Assembly (NCBI GenBank): GCA_020081605.1
Contig: JAHREC010000011.1
Span: 4,526,001-4,590,000 of the forward strand
Source: Albifimbria verrucaria
Taxonomy: Eukaryota > Ascomycota > Sordariomycetes > Hypocreales > Stachybotryaceae
DNA length: 64,000 nucleotides
Direction: 5' to 3'
A model generated the notes under the pieces. It worked only from the letters and a program-made list of their open reading frames with translations, did not search any database and was not told the DNA's origin. Shown piece by piece: positions 48,622 through 60,900 of this stretch. The translations under genes were made by a program, and so were the position numbers. Every line of letters starts with the position of its first letter. Position 1 is the stretch's first letter.

Positions 48622-50661
48622 ATGCTCAAACATATTCCTCTGCTATTGGTTGCATTAGGTTCGTCTCCTACTATCATCATACCCAAAGACAACAAGCAAG
48701 CTCTTACACTATAACAGTCTGCGGCGTCTTCGCTACCGGCAATGGGAATGGAAACGGCCAATGCGCGCAGTGGTGCGCTGCCAATTTCCATCAGTATGGA
48801 AAACAGTGTACGTCGTTAGCAGCCAAAGGTCAAGGCCCTTGCTATGACTGCGGCCCGCGTTCTAGCAACCCGGCCAAGAAGCTGTGTGACGGTCACTGCA
48901 AGGACACTGGTTACGACAATTGGAACTGCGGCAAGTGTTACAACCGCGTATGTCTATACTTCCCCATTCAGGTTATGAAGAATTCGATCTGCTTCGCTTC
49001 GGGGGCATAAGTAAGGTTATCATCTTGTCCAACGAATACTAATATCTACTGTAGTGTCCTCGTGAAACCCGTTGCGATAAAGGCTCCTGTGTCTGCAAGA
49101 ATTCCAATAAGCCTCAATGCAAAGGCAGGTGCCCAGATTACAGCTCGGATTGGCAAAATTGTGGCAAATGTGGAGTCACTGTAAGTCTCACACTATATTG
49201 TGGTATCATCAGCACATACTAATAGTTGAAATATCAACAGTGCCCACGCGGAACGCACTGCAAGAATGGAGCTTGCGTATGTGACAACTCTAACAGACCC
49301 CAATGCAACGGCAAGTGTCCAGACTACTCTAGAGACCTCTGGAACTGTGGCAAGTGTGGTAATAAGGTGAGTATTCGACGACCTTACTCCACTTCAGATT
49401 TAAGAAGATGCGAGGGATCTAATAAACAAACTTCAGTGTGACAAAGATAATCAGAAATGCCGAGATGGAGTATGCATTACCAAGTGCAAGTATGGCCAAA
49501 CTAGATGCGGCTCTCGGTGTGTTGACCTAAAGGATGATCCGTGGAACTGTGGAAAATGCGGCAATACTGTAAGTTCCGCGCTGTTTGCTTCGATTAGATC
49601 CCAAGTAAGACAAAGGCTAACGGGAAGTCTTAGTGTGACAAGGATAACCAGAAATGTCAAGATGGTGTCTGCATTCCCAAGTGCAAGTATGGTCAAACTA
49701 GATGCGGCTCTCGGTGCGTTGATCTAAAGGACGATCCATGGAACTGTGGGAAGTGCGGCAACACTGTGAGTTATCTCCCACTCTGCTTGGTTCATCTTAG
49801 TAAAATCTCCGTCAAAGATCTCTAACGCAAGTTCAGTGTGATAAAGGAAGTCAGACATGTCAAAAAGGAGTTTGCATCCCCAAGTGCAAGTATGGTCAAA
49901 CCAGATGCGGCTCTCGGTGCGTTGACCTAAAGGATGACCCATGGAACTGTGGAAAATGCGGCAATGTTGTAAGTTTTCCCTAACATCTATCACAATTTTG
50001 GACAAGACTGAATAGACGGACTCTAACATTATGCCTCAGTGTGATAAACACAGCCAAAAGTGCCAAGGCGGAACGTGCGTCCCCAAATGCAAGCCTGGTC
50101 AAAGCAGTTGCGGCTCTTCTTGCGTTGATTTCAAGAAGGATCCTAAGAATTGCGGCGCATGCAACAATAAGGTATGCTAATGGTCTTTTCTTTTCTCCTG
50201 CCCTGACTCATCCTCTCAACCATTTACTCGATACACTTGCTTCTTTCCACCGTGGGCAATGCCTTGTTTCTATAGTACCCTCGGGCTAACACATAGCCTC
50301 AACAGTGCCCATCAGGACATTGTGAGAACGGTGCTTGCGTCTCGCCACCATGTGCAGGGAAGACGTGCAAGACCTATGAAAAGTGCGGACCCGGTGGCTC
50401 TTGTGTTTGTGCCTCTACAGGGGATACAACCGTCGCAACCGGCCCAAAGGGCTTCTGCGTAGACGGTGCTACACCTTGTAAAGATCTACCAGACTGCAAG
50501 ACCAACGCCGACTGTAAGACAGGGATATATGTGCAGTCGAAACATGCTGTGGCCGCAACGTCTGCGTTGGTGCTACATTCTGTGGCAACAACAAAAAGCA
50601 GGCATCGCCCTTCCGGCCACAACAGACCAGTGACGGACCAACTATCGGAGGACCCGGTTAA
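48622..50661 (+). CDS. Secreted Cys-rich protein of tandem STIG1-like modules, one module per exon (one apparent frameshift)
   Basis: Nine exons: 48622-48658, 48718-48947, 49055-49180, 49241-49366, 49437-49568, 49634-49765, 49837-49968, 50040-50171 and 50306-50661. Exon 1 and the start of exon 2 give a signal peptide (MLKHIPLLLLVAL). Exons 3-4 are 126 nt and exons 5-8 are 132 nt. Every one of these exons starts with the codon of a Cys and ends at phase 0, just after the NCGKCGNT-type end. Each encodes 42-44 residues with 8 Cys: CDKDNQKCQDGVC, PKCKYGQTRCGSRCVDL and DDPWNCGKCGN. This resembles the STIG1-type Cys pattern. Exons 5, 6 and 7 are nearly identical. The C-terminal exon has a different Cys pattern and ends GGPG; it carries a break at 50522-50524. 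The product is 467 residues. Function unknown; cell-wall or adhesion roles are guesses. Confidence 0.8.
49437..50171 (+). repeat. Tandemly duplicated exon-intron units (four 132-nt exons)
   Basis: Exons at 49437, 49634, 49837 and 50040 are all 132 nt and start at intervals of about 197-203 bp. Exon sequence is highly similar in the first three (shared text such as AAGTGCAAGTATGG and GGCTCTCGGTG) and more distant in the fourth. The introns between them (65-71 bp) are much less alike, though donors and acceptors align. Confidence 0.85.
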
Positions 50662-52013
50662 TGACACAAACTCTTTGCAGAATAGGGTTTGACTGTTGGA
50701 AGACGTGGAAGGTTTGGGGAGGTTGGCAATGCAACAGAGCAGCAATAACTCAACTAATCCGATACCACAACATCAACTTGCAACGCAGAGAACTCGGCGG
50801 GCAAGTAGATTATGGTGATCCAGATTGGAAGAGGATTTGCTTCTCTAAACACAATCCTTTGTAGTTTTTATCTATTTGATATTCAATGACACTCCTTAAC
50901 TCACTGGGAATCCTCAGCTAAAGTGCCATCTGTAGTAGAACAATTCAACCAACAGAAACTTTGTGAAATAGAAAGAAAGTTCGATGTCCTCTGGATGATG
51001 ATCATACCGGTATTCCCTAATGCTAAACGTCTTTACTGACAGTGTCGGGCTGATGACTTTAATTGAACCAGATACTGGCAATAGGGCAAGGGCAAGGGCA
51101 AGGGGACGTTATAGTACAAACCAGATCTTCACTTACATCTATGAAACGGAACATTTCGGAAAACTCTTGCCTGGAACAGGTCTCAGACCAATTCCATAAT
51201 AGCCAAGGGCATTCCCTTGTCTAAACTCGAGTGCACAATGAAGCCTATCACATCAGTAGGTGACGTCCAGCGTATCCACACTTGGTGATGCACACTGCGG
51301 GGCGCAACAGTAGCATTGGTGCCACAACTAAATTACCCCAGCTGTTCATTGCATTGGGGCGCTTCTCCACGCTTCCGTACGTCCGAAAAGTTGGAGCAAC
51401 CTCCCTTCCTTGAGAGGAAATTGGTGAACGGAAACATATCCGGATGATTCAATTGTTAAACCGAAGTTTGATAACCGCTACAAAGATTGATAGAGCAGCA
51501 CGGCAACTTATACACTAGCGAGCTTGGGAATGGGCTGTCTCGAACAGGATCTGTATTAAAATGTGAGGCTGTTTTCTTAAAGTCCTTAGGAACGGTAATA
51601 GGGCGAACCGATTTATCAGTTTCTGGCTTCAAAATAGCCTATAGAGTCGTGGGCCAGCAGACTTGACGAAGCACTTGCCGTTACTGATCCTAGGAACTAT
51701 CCACTTGCGGCTTGATATTCTCCACCAGTAAGTTATCAACAATTGTAATTACCCTGAGTTGTCCAACCCCGCCCTATCGGTAGAACATGCTTGGCTGCTC
51801 TAGCAGAGACAAATTCATCCGTTAAGCGCTTGCAATTTGCCGGCAGCCATATCTGGCATTTTCGGAGTGTCGACCGTCCGTTGCTGTGGCTGAAAGAATG
51901 AAAATAACCGACAGAGAAATGAACATAAACTGTAGAGGGGCCCTCTTGAGGTGCATGGAAGAAGACGGTTGTTTCAGCAAGGAGTTTGAACAAGTATCAG
52001 TCTCTACAGAATC
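50662..52013. other. Intergenic region with a short GGGCAA repeat
   Basis: No gene was recognised in 1.35 kb. Three to four units of GGGCAA lie at about 51084-51104. The rest is unremarkable. Confidence 0.45.
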
Positions 52014-53008
52014 ATGAAGTTCTCTACCATCTCCTTCGCCGCCGGCCTGCTGGCCTCTGCCTCAGCGCAGAAGGTTAAAGTTAGTAAGTAATTATGGCAA
52101 AGAAAATTCGACGGTGTGGGGATTAGCGAGTTGACCAATGTCTGTGATTCATAGTGTTGCTGGGTGATTCAATCACTGAGATCACCTGTTGGAGACCACT
52201 TGTGTGGAATCAGATTTCATCAGCAGGATTGGCAGGCAATGTGGATTTCGTTGGCACAATGACCAACCTCCAAAGCAAATGCTCGAGGCCATCGGGATTT
52301 GACACGAACCACGAGGGTCACTCCGGGTGGCAAGCGTACGATATTGCCCGAAACAACATTGCGGGCTGGGTTCAAAACACAAAGCCCGACATTGTCCAGT
52401 TCATGCTCGGTACCAACGACGTCAACATTGGCAAGCGTAATGTCCAGACTATTCTGGACTCGTACACCACGATTGTCAACGCTATCCGAGCCGCGAACCC
52501 CAAGGCAAAGATTATTGTGAGTATCGACACCAAAACATGCTTCAGCACTTCATAATTAGCAGTAACTGACAGTTTGAAGATTGACAAATTGATCCCAACC
52601 AGCTGGAGTGATGCGACTGTTGAAGCCGTCAACAGTGCCATTCCTGGCTGGGTTCAACAGCGTTCCACAGCCCAATCTCCTATCGTCATTGCCGACTGCT
52701 CACGGGCTGCGGGCTACACCAACGCCATGCTTGAGGGTGACGGTGTTCACCCCAATGCCCAAGGCGACCAGTTCCTTGCAGGAAAGATTGGCCCGTTACT
52801 GATCCAATTCATTAAGGATGTTCAGGGCGGCACTACCAACCCTCCCGCTTCAACAACCTTGGCAACAAGCACCAGCAGGGCCCCTCAGCCAACTGGAGCC
52901 TGTGCTTCTATGTGGGCGCAATGTGGTGGAAATGGTTGGAGTGGACCAACATGCTGTTCGCAGGGTACTTGCAAAGCCTCCAACGAATGGTACTCGCAAT
53001 GTTCTTAG
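52014..53008 (+). CDS. Secreted SGNH esterase of CE3 type with C-terminal CBM1
   Basis: CE3 enzymes remove acetyl groups from xylan. A signal peptide [18 protein letters not shown] is followed by [14 protein letters not shown] with the nucleophile Ser, [12 protein letters not shown] with the block-II Gly, FMLGTNDVN with the oxyanion Asn, and DGVHPNAQG with the catalytic Asp and His. A Thr/Ser/Pro linker leads to a fungal cellulose-binding module, [13 protein letters not shown] to YSQCS, with its conserved Cys and aromatic residues. Exons 52014-52083, 52155-52516 and 52580-53008; 286 residues; no frame break. The third exon's acceptor was chosen because the upstream AG gives a stop at once. 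With the pectin methylesterase 7 kb away it supports a plant cell-wall-degrading life style. Confidence 0.92.
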
Positions 53009-53449
53009 AATAGTTGTAACAATCTGAACATAATCCTACCTTAGTAGTACCTTGCGCAATTCTCATTACATTCGTGGTACCCATAGGTTGCAGCAGGCTT
53101 CGTTTTCAAGAGACCATGCATATGAGATGGATACCAATATGTAACTTCATATCGAAGTGAATTTTAATCGAATATTTTTCATAGAATACTGGTATCTTTG
53201 TCTGAGATTGAAGCCAAGAAAAGTAAAGAGGAAAAAATCAGGATATCGCTTGCTCCACGGCCGTAACGCTAAATATGCAATATTATGGATATCATTGGTT
53301 GCTTTTGTCTCGGGTTCATCAAGCCCATGCCTTCGCTCTTGTAATACCTTTCAGTGTGTCACCGAGCTCTATACCATCCTTGTCGTCTTCGTGTAATGGT
53401 AGATGCGTTTGCGACTCTGAGGCTGCAAAATTTTGTTGTATTGTTGTCG
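53009..53449. other. Convergent 3' intergenic region
   Basis: AT-rich DNA between the esterase (plus) and the receptor (minus). Nothing recognised. Confidence 0.5.
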
Positions 53450-55154
53450 TTAATCGAATCTGTTTGTCCGTATCCCTGCTGGCAACTGATGCAGGTAAGC
53501 TAATATCTGGCTTATCAAGTATGTCGTAGCGCGAGACTTGGCCGCTGACACGATAGTTGATCTGGCCATGTGAGGCCCGGAACTGCCTCCAAATCGATGC
53601 ACCAGAGGCTGGAAGAGAGCGGGCATGCTAGGTAAGCACGCGAAAATAACGCCCAGGTCAATCTCAATGCCAGCCCAAATCGACATTGTTACTACGTTTG
53701 CTGGGAAATTGTTAGTCTGGCCTTTGTTTATGTCTGCAGGGTTATCTTACTCGTAGGACTGGTCATGTCTATGTATTTGTCGATAAGTGTAATTTTGTAG
53801 ATGCTAGTAATGATAACGCTGTTGGGCATATTATGTTAGAAACGTCTGTTTTTACTGAGCGTTGACGGAGTCTTACCCAATACCCATGCCAAACATGGCC
53901 AATACCAAACATCGTTTCCTCCATGAAAGTTGCAAGCGAGCAATGAGAGGAATTGGTAGTACAAGAATCCCTATTGTGTGGTGTGTTAGCAGAAACGTAT
54001 GCCACAGAGAGACTTGTGCAACCCACAAAAATCATTTAAAAGCAACAAGATCAAGGCCGACCTCAAAAACGGGCCGTCTTTGATACATTGGCCGTGAGCA
54101 TCCTCTCTCACCCTGTCCCAAATGAACTGCACTGGTCTGCACTGGAAGATTGCCGTAAGATACAAGGGAACAAATATGAGGATGGTTACAATGAGCGTCA
54201 TCCTGATCATCTTATCTGCTTTTGTCGCTCGAAAAATGCGCATGTAGAAGAAGACGATCGATAAGCGGACAAGGAAACGTCCTGTGAAGTAAACCAGGGA
54301 CATCACGTAGTAGCCCTAGAGAAGAAGCATCAGTATACATTGTCAAGATAGATGATTCTCCCAAGTGAGGGCGCGTCATACGATAAGTTGGTTCCTTAAA
54401 TTTTCGTAAGGAATTGCCCATGTCTCGGTACCAAATCCACCCCGTTTTACTACAGGCGGGACGTTAATTCCGAACTGCACATGGATACAAGGTCGATTCA
54501 AGGTGAGACTTACGCATTATTCCGTGAATGGAGTAGGCGAGGCAGCATAGCTACTCTTGTTAGCGTAACTCCAAAGGCTGGCGTCGAGCGTGCTTTCACA
54601 CCGGCTCGTTTGTGGAGCAGAGGACATACATAAGCTGCAAAGTTGAGAAAGTCATCCCACCACAGCTTCATGCCCATGATAAATCTAGCGACCCATCGGA
54701 GGACAACGAAGACGGCTGCAGCTGCTAGAAGACCAATGAATATCGGAACAAAACTGTGATCGATCTCGGGCTTGACACCGCATGTAGTGAAGGTCGCATT
54801 CGCAATGCCTATGACGAGGCGCCATATTAGTAATTACCAACTAACGAGTCCCAATACTGTAGGGCGATTCTAGGAATCCATCGCATGCCATTTAAACGTC
54901 GGGAGCCGTACCTAGAACATCCTGAAGTGGGCATGCTTTGACGAAGCAGCTCTGGTCGGCGGCCACGGATGCCTTACAGAAACAGTCGATATCATCGTTT
55001 ATGAGGCATGCAGTGATTGGGTCGTCGGGTCCGATGCAATTGCTCTTGAAATCTGAGTCAGTAACCTCGATCATTCCCAAAATCCATGGCTGTATCCGTC
55101 AAGTTGTCTACATACAGCGCAACGTGGCAGCTGGAGGTCTCCCAGAGAGACCAT
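53450..55154 (-). CDS. PTH11-type seven-helix receptor with CFEM domain
   Basis: PTH11-like receptors sense surfaces or host signals at the plasma membrane. The N-terminal CFEM part is split by an intron: LPRCA at the left, then SNCIGPDDPITACLINDDIDCFCKAS and QSCFVKACPLQDVL, with the Cys spacing of CFEM. Membrane segments follow in several short exons: FVPIFIGLLAAAAVFVVLRW, then WWDDFLNFAAY; LCCLAYSIHGIM; YYVMSLVYFTGRFLVRLSIVFFYMRIF; IRMTLIVTILIFVPLYLTAIFQC; ILVLPIPLIARLQLSWRKR with LAMFGMGIG; and a last exon SIWAGIEIDLGVIFACLPSM. The order and motifs (RLSIVFFYMRIF, FQCRPV, WAGIEIDLGVI) are those of the family. The end is the TAA at 53450. The true start lies upstream of 55154, since a signal peptide is missing; exon borders near 54500 and 54000 are not settled. 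Confidence 0.75.
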
Positions 55155-58100
55155 GGCGAGCGAGATCCTATATTTGGCTGCAGTCTCGTTCCCCGTCGCC
55201 AGCCCTCTTCTACCACCCGTTGAGGGGCGGTCGTGGGCTAAACGGGTTTCTCCAGGTGGCGATCACGGTTGGTTTTCCTCCTCTTTTGGCCCGGTTCTCT
55301 GCCAACTCCCGAAACAGATTTCCTTATTTTAGATGTTTTTGTGTCGACTGCATCGTACCAGCAGTTTTGAAGGAAATCGAGCTATCGGACGAACTGCAGG
55401 TATCCTCAGTTGCGTATCATTGGCATTGGCGACTTGTCGAAAGCACGAGGTGAGGCGACCAGAGGTGGAGGGCAACTTCGGTGTACACTTTGCGGGCACT
55501 CAAGGTATTATGATTAAAACAGTTACATCGACCACGGACGCATGCAGGCCTCCCTCCATTCGCGTCGCAGAAACAAGCACAGGCAGGGGCCCCTGACCAG
55601 GGCCCGTTGATTGACATGCAGTTCCTGTCTAAAGGATTTTAACCCAGCCTGTCAAAGCCGTACGAGGGCTGATTCAGCACACGGTTTTGGTTAGTACCAT
55701 GCATAAGGGTCGGCGGTTCCGGCTGCCGTCGTGATTCTGCCAGGCGTAGAAGGTGGGTTGCGTCCTTCGATGCATGCTCCGCCGTCTGACTGCTTCATGC
55801 TGTTGGCGTATTCCGTACAAGGTAACGGTTTACGACTGCGATGGAGCACCCAGGACAATCTTTGACGTGTAATCTTCTAGGTGAGTCAAGATACTTAGCT
55901 GTTAGGAAACAGTGGCATCCCTCCTCTTCTCCACGAAGCATTCTTCTTGAAGCCGACACCACCCACGACCACAGGCGGGTGCCTCTCCCAAGTTGAACGT
56001 GAACCTATCAGCTACCAGAACAGCCTGGGCTCTGCAGCCACATGTTTCTAGCGACAGATTAGGTGTTGTGGGGTTGAAAACGCACATGTCTCCACTGTAT
56101 AGTAGGACGCTACAAGCCGAAAGAGTAGAGCAAGGGTCGGACGCTGAGGGCATGGACTGCCTGAACAAGTATCGATTTAACGCAGGCACCCACCCCAAGC
56201 CCCTCAATGGATGGCATCCAAGTTACATTACTGTAACGGACCGCGCCTCAGGGATCAAAGGTTGGGCGCACGGTCGCGCATGTAGATGCAAGCTAATCCT
56301 TTGTGAACGGAAGACCTCGGGGCCGACACGCTTGAGGCCGTTACCCATGTCCACGTGGAATCTCCCTTGTTTTCTCCAGATCTCAAAAGCGGCAACTGGG
56401 CGACATCTTGAGCCCATGCAAAGTGACATGTCGTGTCAGCCGCCAACATGACTTGGCGCTTTCAGGAACAAGACCAACGATGCTCGACCCAATAATGTTT
56501 TACGGCAGTCGATTGACGAGCCCCAGCATCTTGGGCGGTGGATGAGGAAATGTAGATCCTGGATACGATGTCGGTCAATACAAAGTCCCAGGCAGGTAAC
56601 ATCGACTACAGTAGGCCCGAGCCGCCTGGTCTTGGCACCTCCTGCAGCGAAGGTCAGTGATTGCGACCGTGGTCAGATTCTGCCCCTTTGTTGATCGTGC
56701 CACTCTAGGCACAGTCATTCACCAAGATGTCAATCCACCATTTAGAGAAGAATAAGTTTGCGTTATCTGTGCCAGTGAAAACTGAAGTCTAGCCGCGAGC
56801 TCCATCATGTTGGAAAGCAATCCGGCCTTGATTCAAGTGACATATGCGATGTTTTTGTGCCCTTTTAGCACTGAACCACAGGGTCCTGTTGCATCAATCT
56901 CCCGGAATCTCTATCCAAGATTTGTCCGTGTTTCTTACTTCACCCAGGCAATTGCGCTCACGGTGATTATACGGCATCTGTTCCCTAAATTGTTTTGTTG
57001 CAGCTCGACGACTGATTTTGTCTACTATGACTTTGCTGATCATCTCAAACAACAAACAATCCACTGCATCTCAGTTGACATGTACGAAGAGGCGCTCTCT
57101 CTGCCCGGTCGGGCGCGACAGCAGAGCCATAGAACACGGCCAACTTCTCCATTGTAAGTAAAGCGGCTCATCACTCATAACCTTTTTCGGCCATGATCAT
57201 GAGGCACGCATTCTTGATAAAACGGTAGCGATACCCGTAATCCCTGTAGGTACTAGACTGGGCCGTGGACCACGAGGCGGAAGTGCTTGTATCGGGCAAT
57301 TATCCCGTCCTAGGTTTTCCACATGCCGAGCGCCGGGTTGACGAATTCGGGATGAGTTGTCTTAACAGCCAGGACTATAGGCAAGAAAAGGAAACCAAGA
57401 CGTCCGCTGGATCTCTGATGCGTCGGGATTTGACGTATCAGGCGGCATGATTTGTTTGAGGATTGCTGGACCGAAGCCACCAGGTACCCCTTGCTCAAAC
57501 CACATTCTGATACCTGGAATTACTCACACGTGGACGGGAGTAGGTGCTACAGAACATTCTTTTTGCAGTGGACACATAAGCGCAGACCAAAACCTGTTTT
57601 GGGCTTGCTGACATTTGCTGACCATAAGCGCACATTCGCCGATCTTCCCGCTTCATGGTACGAAATAGTTTCCGTATGAAAGGTTCGAGTCTGCTTCCCG
57701 TTTCATTTGCCTTCTGTTATTCATGCCGACCAGGCTTGTGTGGAAAAACATGCGTGGGATTCTGGTGGATTAGTGAGGCAAAGCCCCTGGTACGAACACC
57801 ATCGCAATCAGCGCTGTGCCACCACCAACACATTCTAATTGGCCAATATAGCCGCTTCAACCTGTAGATGGATGTGTTGAATCCGATGCTCCCTATATAG
57901 CAGTGTATGAAGCAGAGACTTGGACTTTATCGATGCAAGGGTTCAAGGGGCATGGAGAAGAACAAGGGTAGGGAGTTAGCCGTAGCACAATCCCTACTGA
58001 CCTTTAGCGCCTAGAAACCTGGCCAAGTCCGGGAAACAGGCCATTCATTAGCGAATTGCGAGAGCCGACAAACACTGTCAATGAAGGATTCTCGGTTGTG

Positions 58101-58920
58101 TTTTATGAGTGTCGATCTCCCTGCCAGCACCGAACCATAGGATGTTGTGTTCGAGCTCCATGGCTCGCGAGTAAACCATACGCGTCTGCTTTAACCGAGA
58201 ACTTGATAGGCGCTCCGTACATCGAAGAGGAGCGGATATCAGTTTGCCGCTCAGGTCAGACCTAAAAACACTAGTACAAGCTGAACCGAAGTCCCAGCTG
58301 GTGGCTCACGAACTAACCAATTTGACCAGCTACTTTACCCACTCCATGGCACCACAGCTTTCGACTTCATCGTATCTTGGTGTATTTGGAATCACATTGA
58401 GGTAATTTAGAAGACTTACAGTGCGTGCTTTCATGGCTGAGATACCTGCTGGCCTCAAGACTCGTCGATGAACGATGCCGACTCCAAACTTATATATCCA
58501 CATTAATTTAAATTCACAACGGAAAAACGGAAGCTAGTTCCAGGGTAAGCTGAGCAGTTAGTAGCGCTAACACAAATATAGCAATTAGAGCGACATCGGC
58601 GAGCAACATATGACCTCAGAGCTCTGTGCATGAAGCTGTAGCAGTGACTCAGTTGCATTCGATACGCTCCTCTAAACATATTTACCATCATCATTATTTT
58701 CTTTGACTCTCTTCAGCAGCTGATCCAGGGACAAGTTGCCATTCCTTTAACTTCCGGTTCCTATACTGTTTGTTCCGCCAATCAATGCGTGGCATCTAAA
58801 TTTTTTAGCTCCGATCTGATCACCGACGCTCCGTCACTTTATCCTGTGGCCACGAAGTCAGCTGGATACCAGAATCTTGCCCGTGCAACGTGACAGACAC
58901 ATCGTCAAATATCTTTCAAC
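55155..58920. other. Gene-poor 3.7-kb region with unassigned Cys-rich frames
   Basis: It includes the unlocated 5' exon of the receptor. A minus-strand frame at 55617-55417 begins after a TTTAG acceptor-like site and encodes APACACFCDANGGRPACV and RCNCF, dense in Cys. Another at 56207-55902 has ETCGC and CGRGWCRLQEEC. These could be exons of a small secreted Cys-rich protein or chance. No domain, repeat or RNA gene was recognised in 56500-58900. Confidence 0.35.
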
Positions 58921-60206
58921 ATGTCTGCTTTCCCCCTCCTTCGACTACGGCCATTGATTGGGCCAACGTTGGCTTCAAGATCCGTGAGGGTGAGTTCTCA
59001 AAAGCCCCAAGCCAGGCCTGGCCTGTTCTGTGCCATATCATTACCGTACCCTGATAGATCACAAAACTGAACTGTCATGAAACATAGTCAACGGCCACAT
59101 CGAGTCCACCTACACCAAGGCCACTGGAAAATGGAGCCCTCTTCGCTTCGTCAGGGACCCATACATGCGTCTCCACGGCATGTGCCCTGCCCTGAACTAC
59201 GGCCAACAGGCCTTTGAGGGTCTCAAGGCCTTCCGACTGCCCGGAGACGGCGGAATCACCATCTTCCGCCCGGACAGAAACGGCGTCCGCATGCAGCACT
59301 CCGCCGATGTGGCTTCTATGCCTCCCGTGCCCGTTGAGCTGTTTGTCGAGGCTTGCCGTGCTGCCGTCGCCCTGAACGCTGAGTTTGTTCCCCCACGAGA
59401 CTGGTGCCGCCTTGTACATCCGCCCACAGATGTATGGCTCCAGTGCTCAGCTCGGCCTGACGGCCCCTGAGGAGTACATGTTCTGTGTCTTTGTCGTGCC
59501 CACTGGTGTCTACCACGGCTCTCACCCCGTCAAGGCGCTCATCCTAGAGGAGTTTGACCGTGCTGCTCCCAACGGTACCGGCAACGCCAAGCTGGGCGGC
59601 AACTATGCCCCGGTTCTTCGTTGGAGTGACCGTGCCCGCAACGAGGGCTTTGGAATCACCCTGCACCTTGATAGCGCACGCCACGAGGAGATTGATGAGT
59701 TCAGCACCAGTGGCTTTATCGGTGCCATCCGCACCGGCGATGGTGATAGCGACGTGACTCTCGTTGTTCCCGACTCCAAGTCTGTCATCGAGAGTGTCAC
59801 CAGCGACAGCGTTCAGCAGATTGGCCGCAGCTTTGGCTGGAAGGTCGAGAAGCGCTCCATCAAGTACGGCGAGCTGCCCACCTTCACTGAGGTCTGCGCT
59901 GCTGGCACTGCCGCCGCCCTTGTCCCTATTCGCTCCATCACTCGACGTGGCACAAGCGAGTTGCCTGCCGGCCCCAAGGTTTCGAGCGACAAGGACGCTG
60001 AGACGGTTACTTATCTGCCCGAATCACAGGAGGAAGCTGGACCTATCTGCACTCGCCTCCTTACCCAACTTAAGGACATTCAGTTGGGCAAGGCCAGCGA
60101 TGAATTCAACTGGCGATTGGAGGTTGTCGCTGCCGACAAGAAGGTGGAGGGCGCTTCTGACAGCGAGGGTGCGCAGACGGCGCAAACTGTAGGTCAGATG
60201 GACTAA
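58921..60206 (+). CDS. Branched-chain amino-acid aminotransferase, PLP fold type IV (two frame breaks)
   Basis: It transfers amino groups between Leu/Ile/Val and 2-oxoglutarate using PLP. Motifs: IDWANVGFKIRE, YGQQAFEGLKAFR, FRPDRNGVRM, the Lys-bearing NAKLGGNYAPVL, and EVCAAGTAAALVPI near the C-terminus, the phosphate-binding turn. Exons 58921-58989 and 59088-60206 with a 98-bp intron (GTGAGT..TAG). Frames break in the C-run 58932-58936 and in 59400-59404; the latter needs two more bases (or one fewer). About 396 residues. No mitochondrial presequence precedes the core, so it is probably cytosolic, or peroxisomal at most. Its C-terminus has a low-complexity tail ending TVGQMD. No secondary-metabolite genes lie nearby, so primary metabolism is the simplest role. 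Confidence 0.9.
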
Positions 60207-60378
60207 TAACATATTTAAAGCTCACAATGAAAAGCATTAAAAGGGGATTGAGTTTGTACTTAGTCGTCAGGAGCACACGACTTCAGAAGGGGTAAAAAAA
60301 ATGGAATTGACTTCTGTGCTTTCTGAAACATATCTCCCGTGTTTCTGTACATTATGTCTCAGTATCAATATATGGATC

Positions 60379-60900
60379 TCAACCAAACAACTTATATGTC
60401 TCAATAGCCTTGTCGAAACCGGTAATGATTCCCTCTACCAGCCTAGTAGCCACCGGTTGCAGACTCGCTGGCACCTTTGTAATGACAGCGCTGCTGAAAT
60501 CCTGAGTTGCATCCTTTTCAAGTTTCAGATTCAGCAGAATCACAGGACCCAATAAAAGGTGGTCAAATTTGTTTTCGGCACTGATGATTGTCTCTAGAGT
60601 TGAGTTGACGTCCGCGGCTAGAGCCTGTGTTGCCTGGGCCACTTGAATGGCCTCGATTAGCGTCAGATTCGCTGAAGCGGACGCAACCTTTGTTCCTTTC
60701 TTGATGTTTTCCAACAAGGAGGTCGACTTTGCGATGATAGGAATGGTGCCGAGAAGGCCACCTTTCCAGGACGATACAGTCTCATTAAGAGCCAAAGTAT
60801 CCGTGGAAATTGTGTCAATAGATGCCACAATGCCAGCGCCATCGGCGACAACAAGACCCGGAAGGGCGGCAAAGAGCAAAGTATTCAAAGTGAGATGCAT
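60379..60900 (-). CDS. HsbA-family cell-wall / hydrophobic surface-binding protein
   Basis: One intact exon of 173 codons. A signal peptide MHLTLNTLLFAALPGLVVA is followed by the four-helix HsbA domain: IVASIDTISTDTLALNETVSSW, AQATQALAADVNSTLETI, KFDHLLLGPVILLNLKLEKD, and FSSAVITKVPASLQPVATRL. These secreted proteins bind hydrophobic surfaces and can recruit esterases; relatives are cell-wall galactomannoprotein antigens. It ends AIETYKLFG with no GPI signal. It lies tail to tail with the aminotransferase. Confidence 0.88.
   Translation of the reverse strand: MHLTLNTLLFAALPGLVVADGAGIVASIDTISTDTLALNETVSSWKGGLLGTIPIIAKSTSLLENIKKGTKVASASANLTLIEAIQVAQATQALAADVNSTLETIISAENKFDHLLLGPVILLNLKLEKDATQDFSSAVITKVPASLQPVATRLVEGIITGFDKAIETYKLFG

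Noticed and set aside
49055..50171. Regularly spaced repeats that resemble a CRISPR-like or satellite array
   Set aside because: The units are exons with introns between them, code for Cys modules and belong to a eukaryotic gene.
53986..54306. Separate small membrane protein of 106 codons
   Set aside because: It is one exon of the PTH11-type receptor; adjoining exons carry the matching preceding and following helices.
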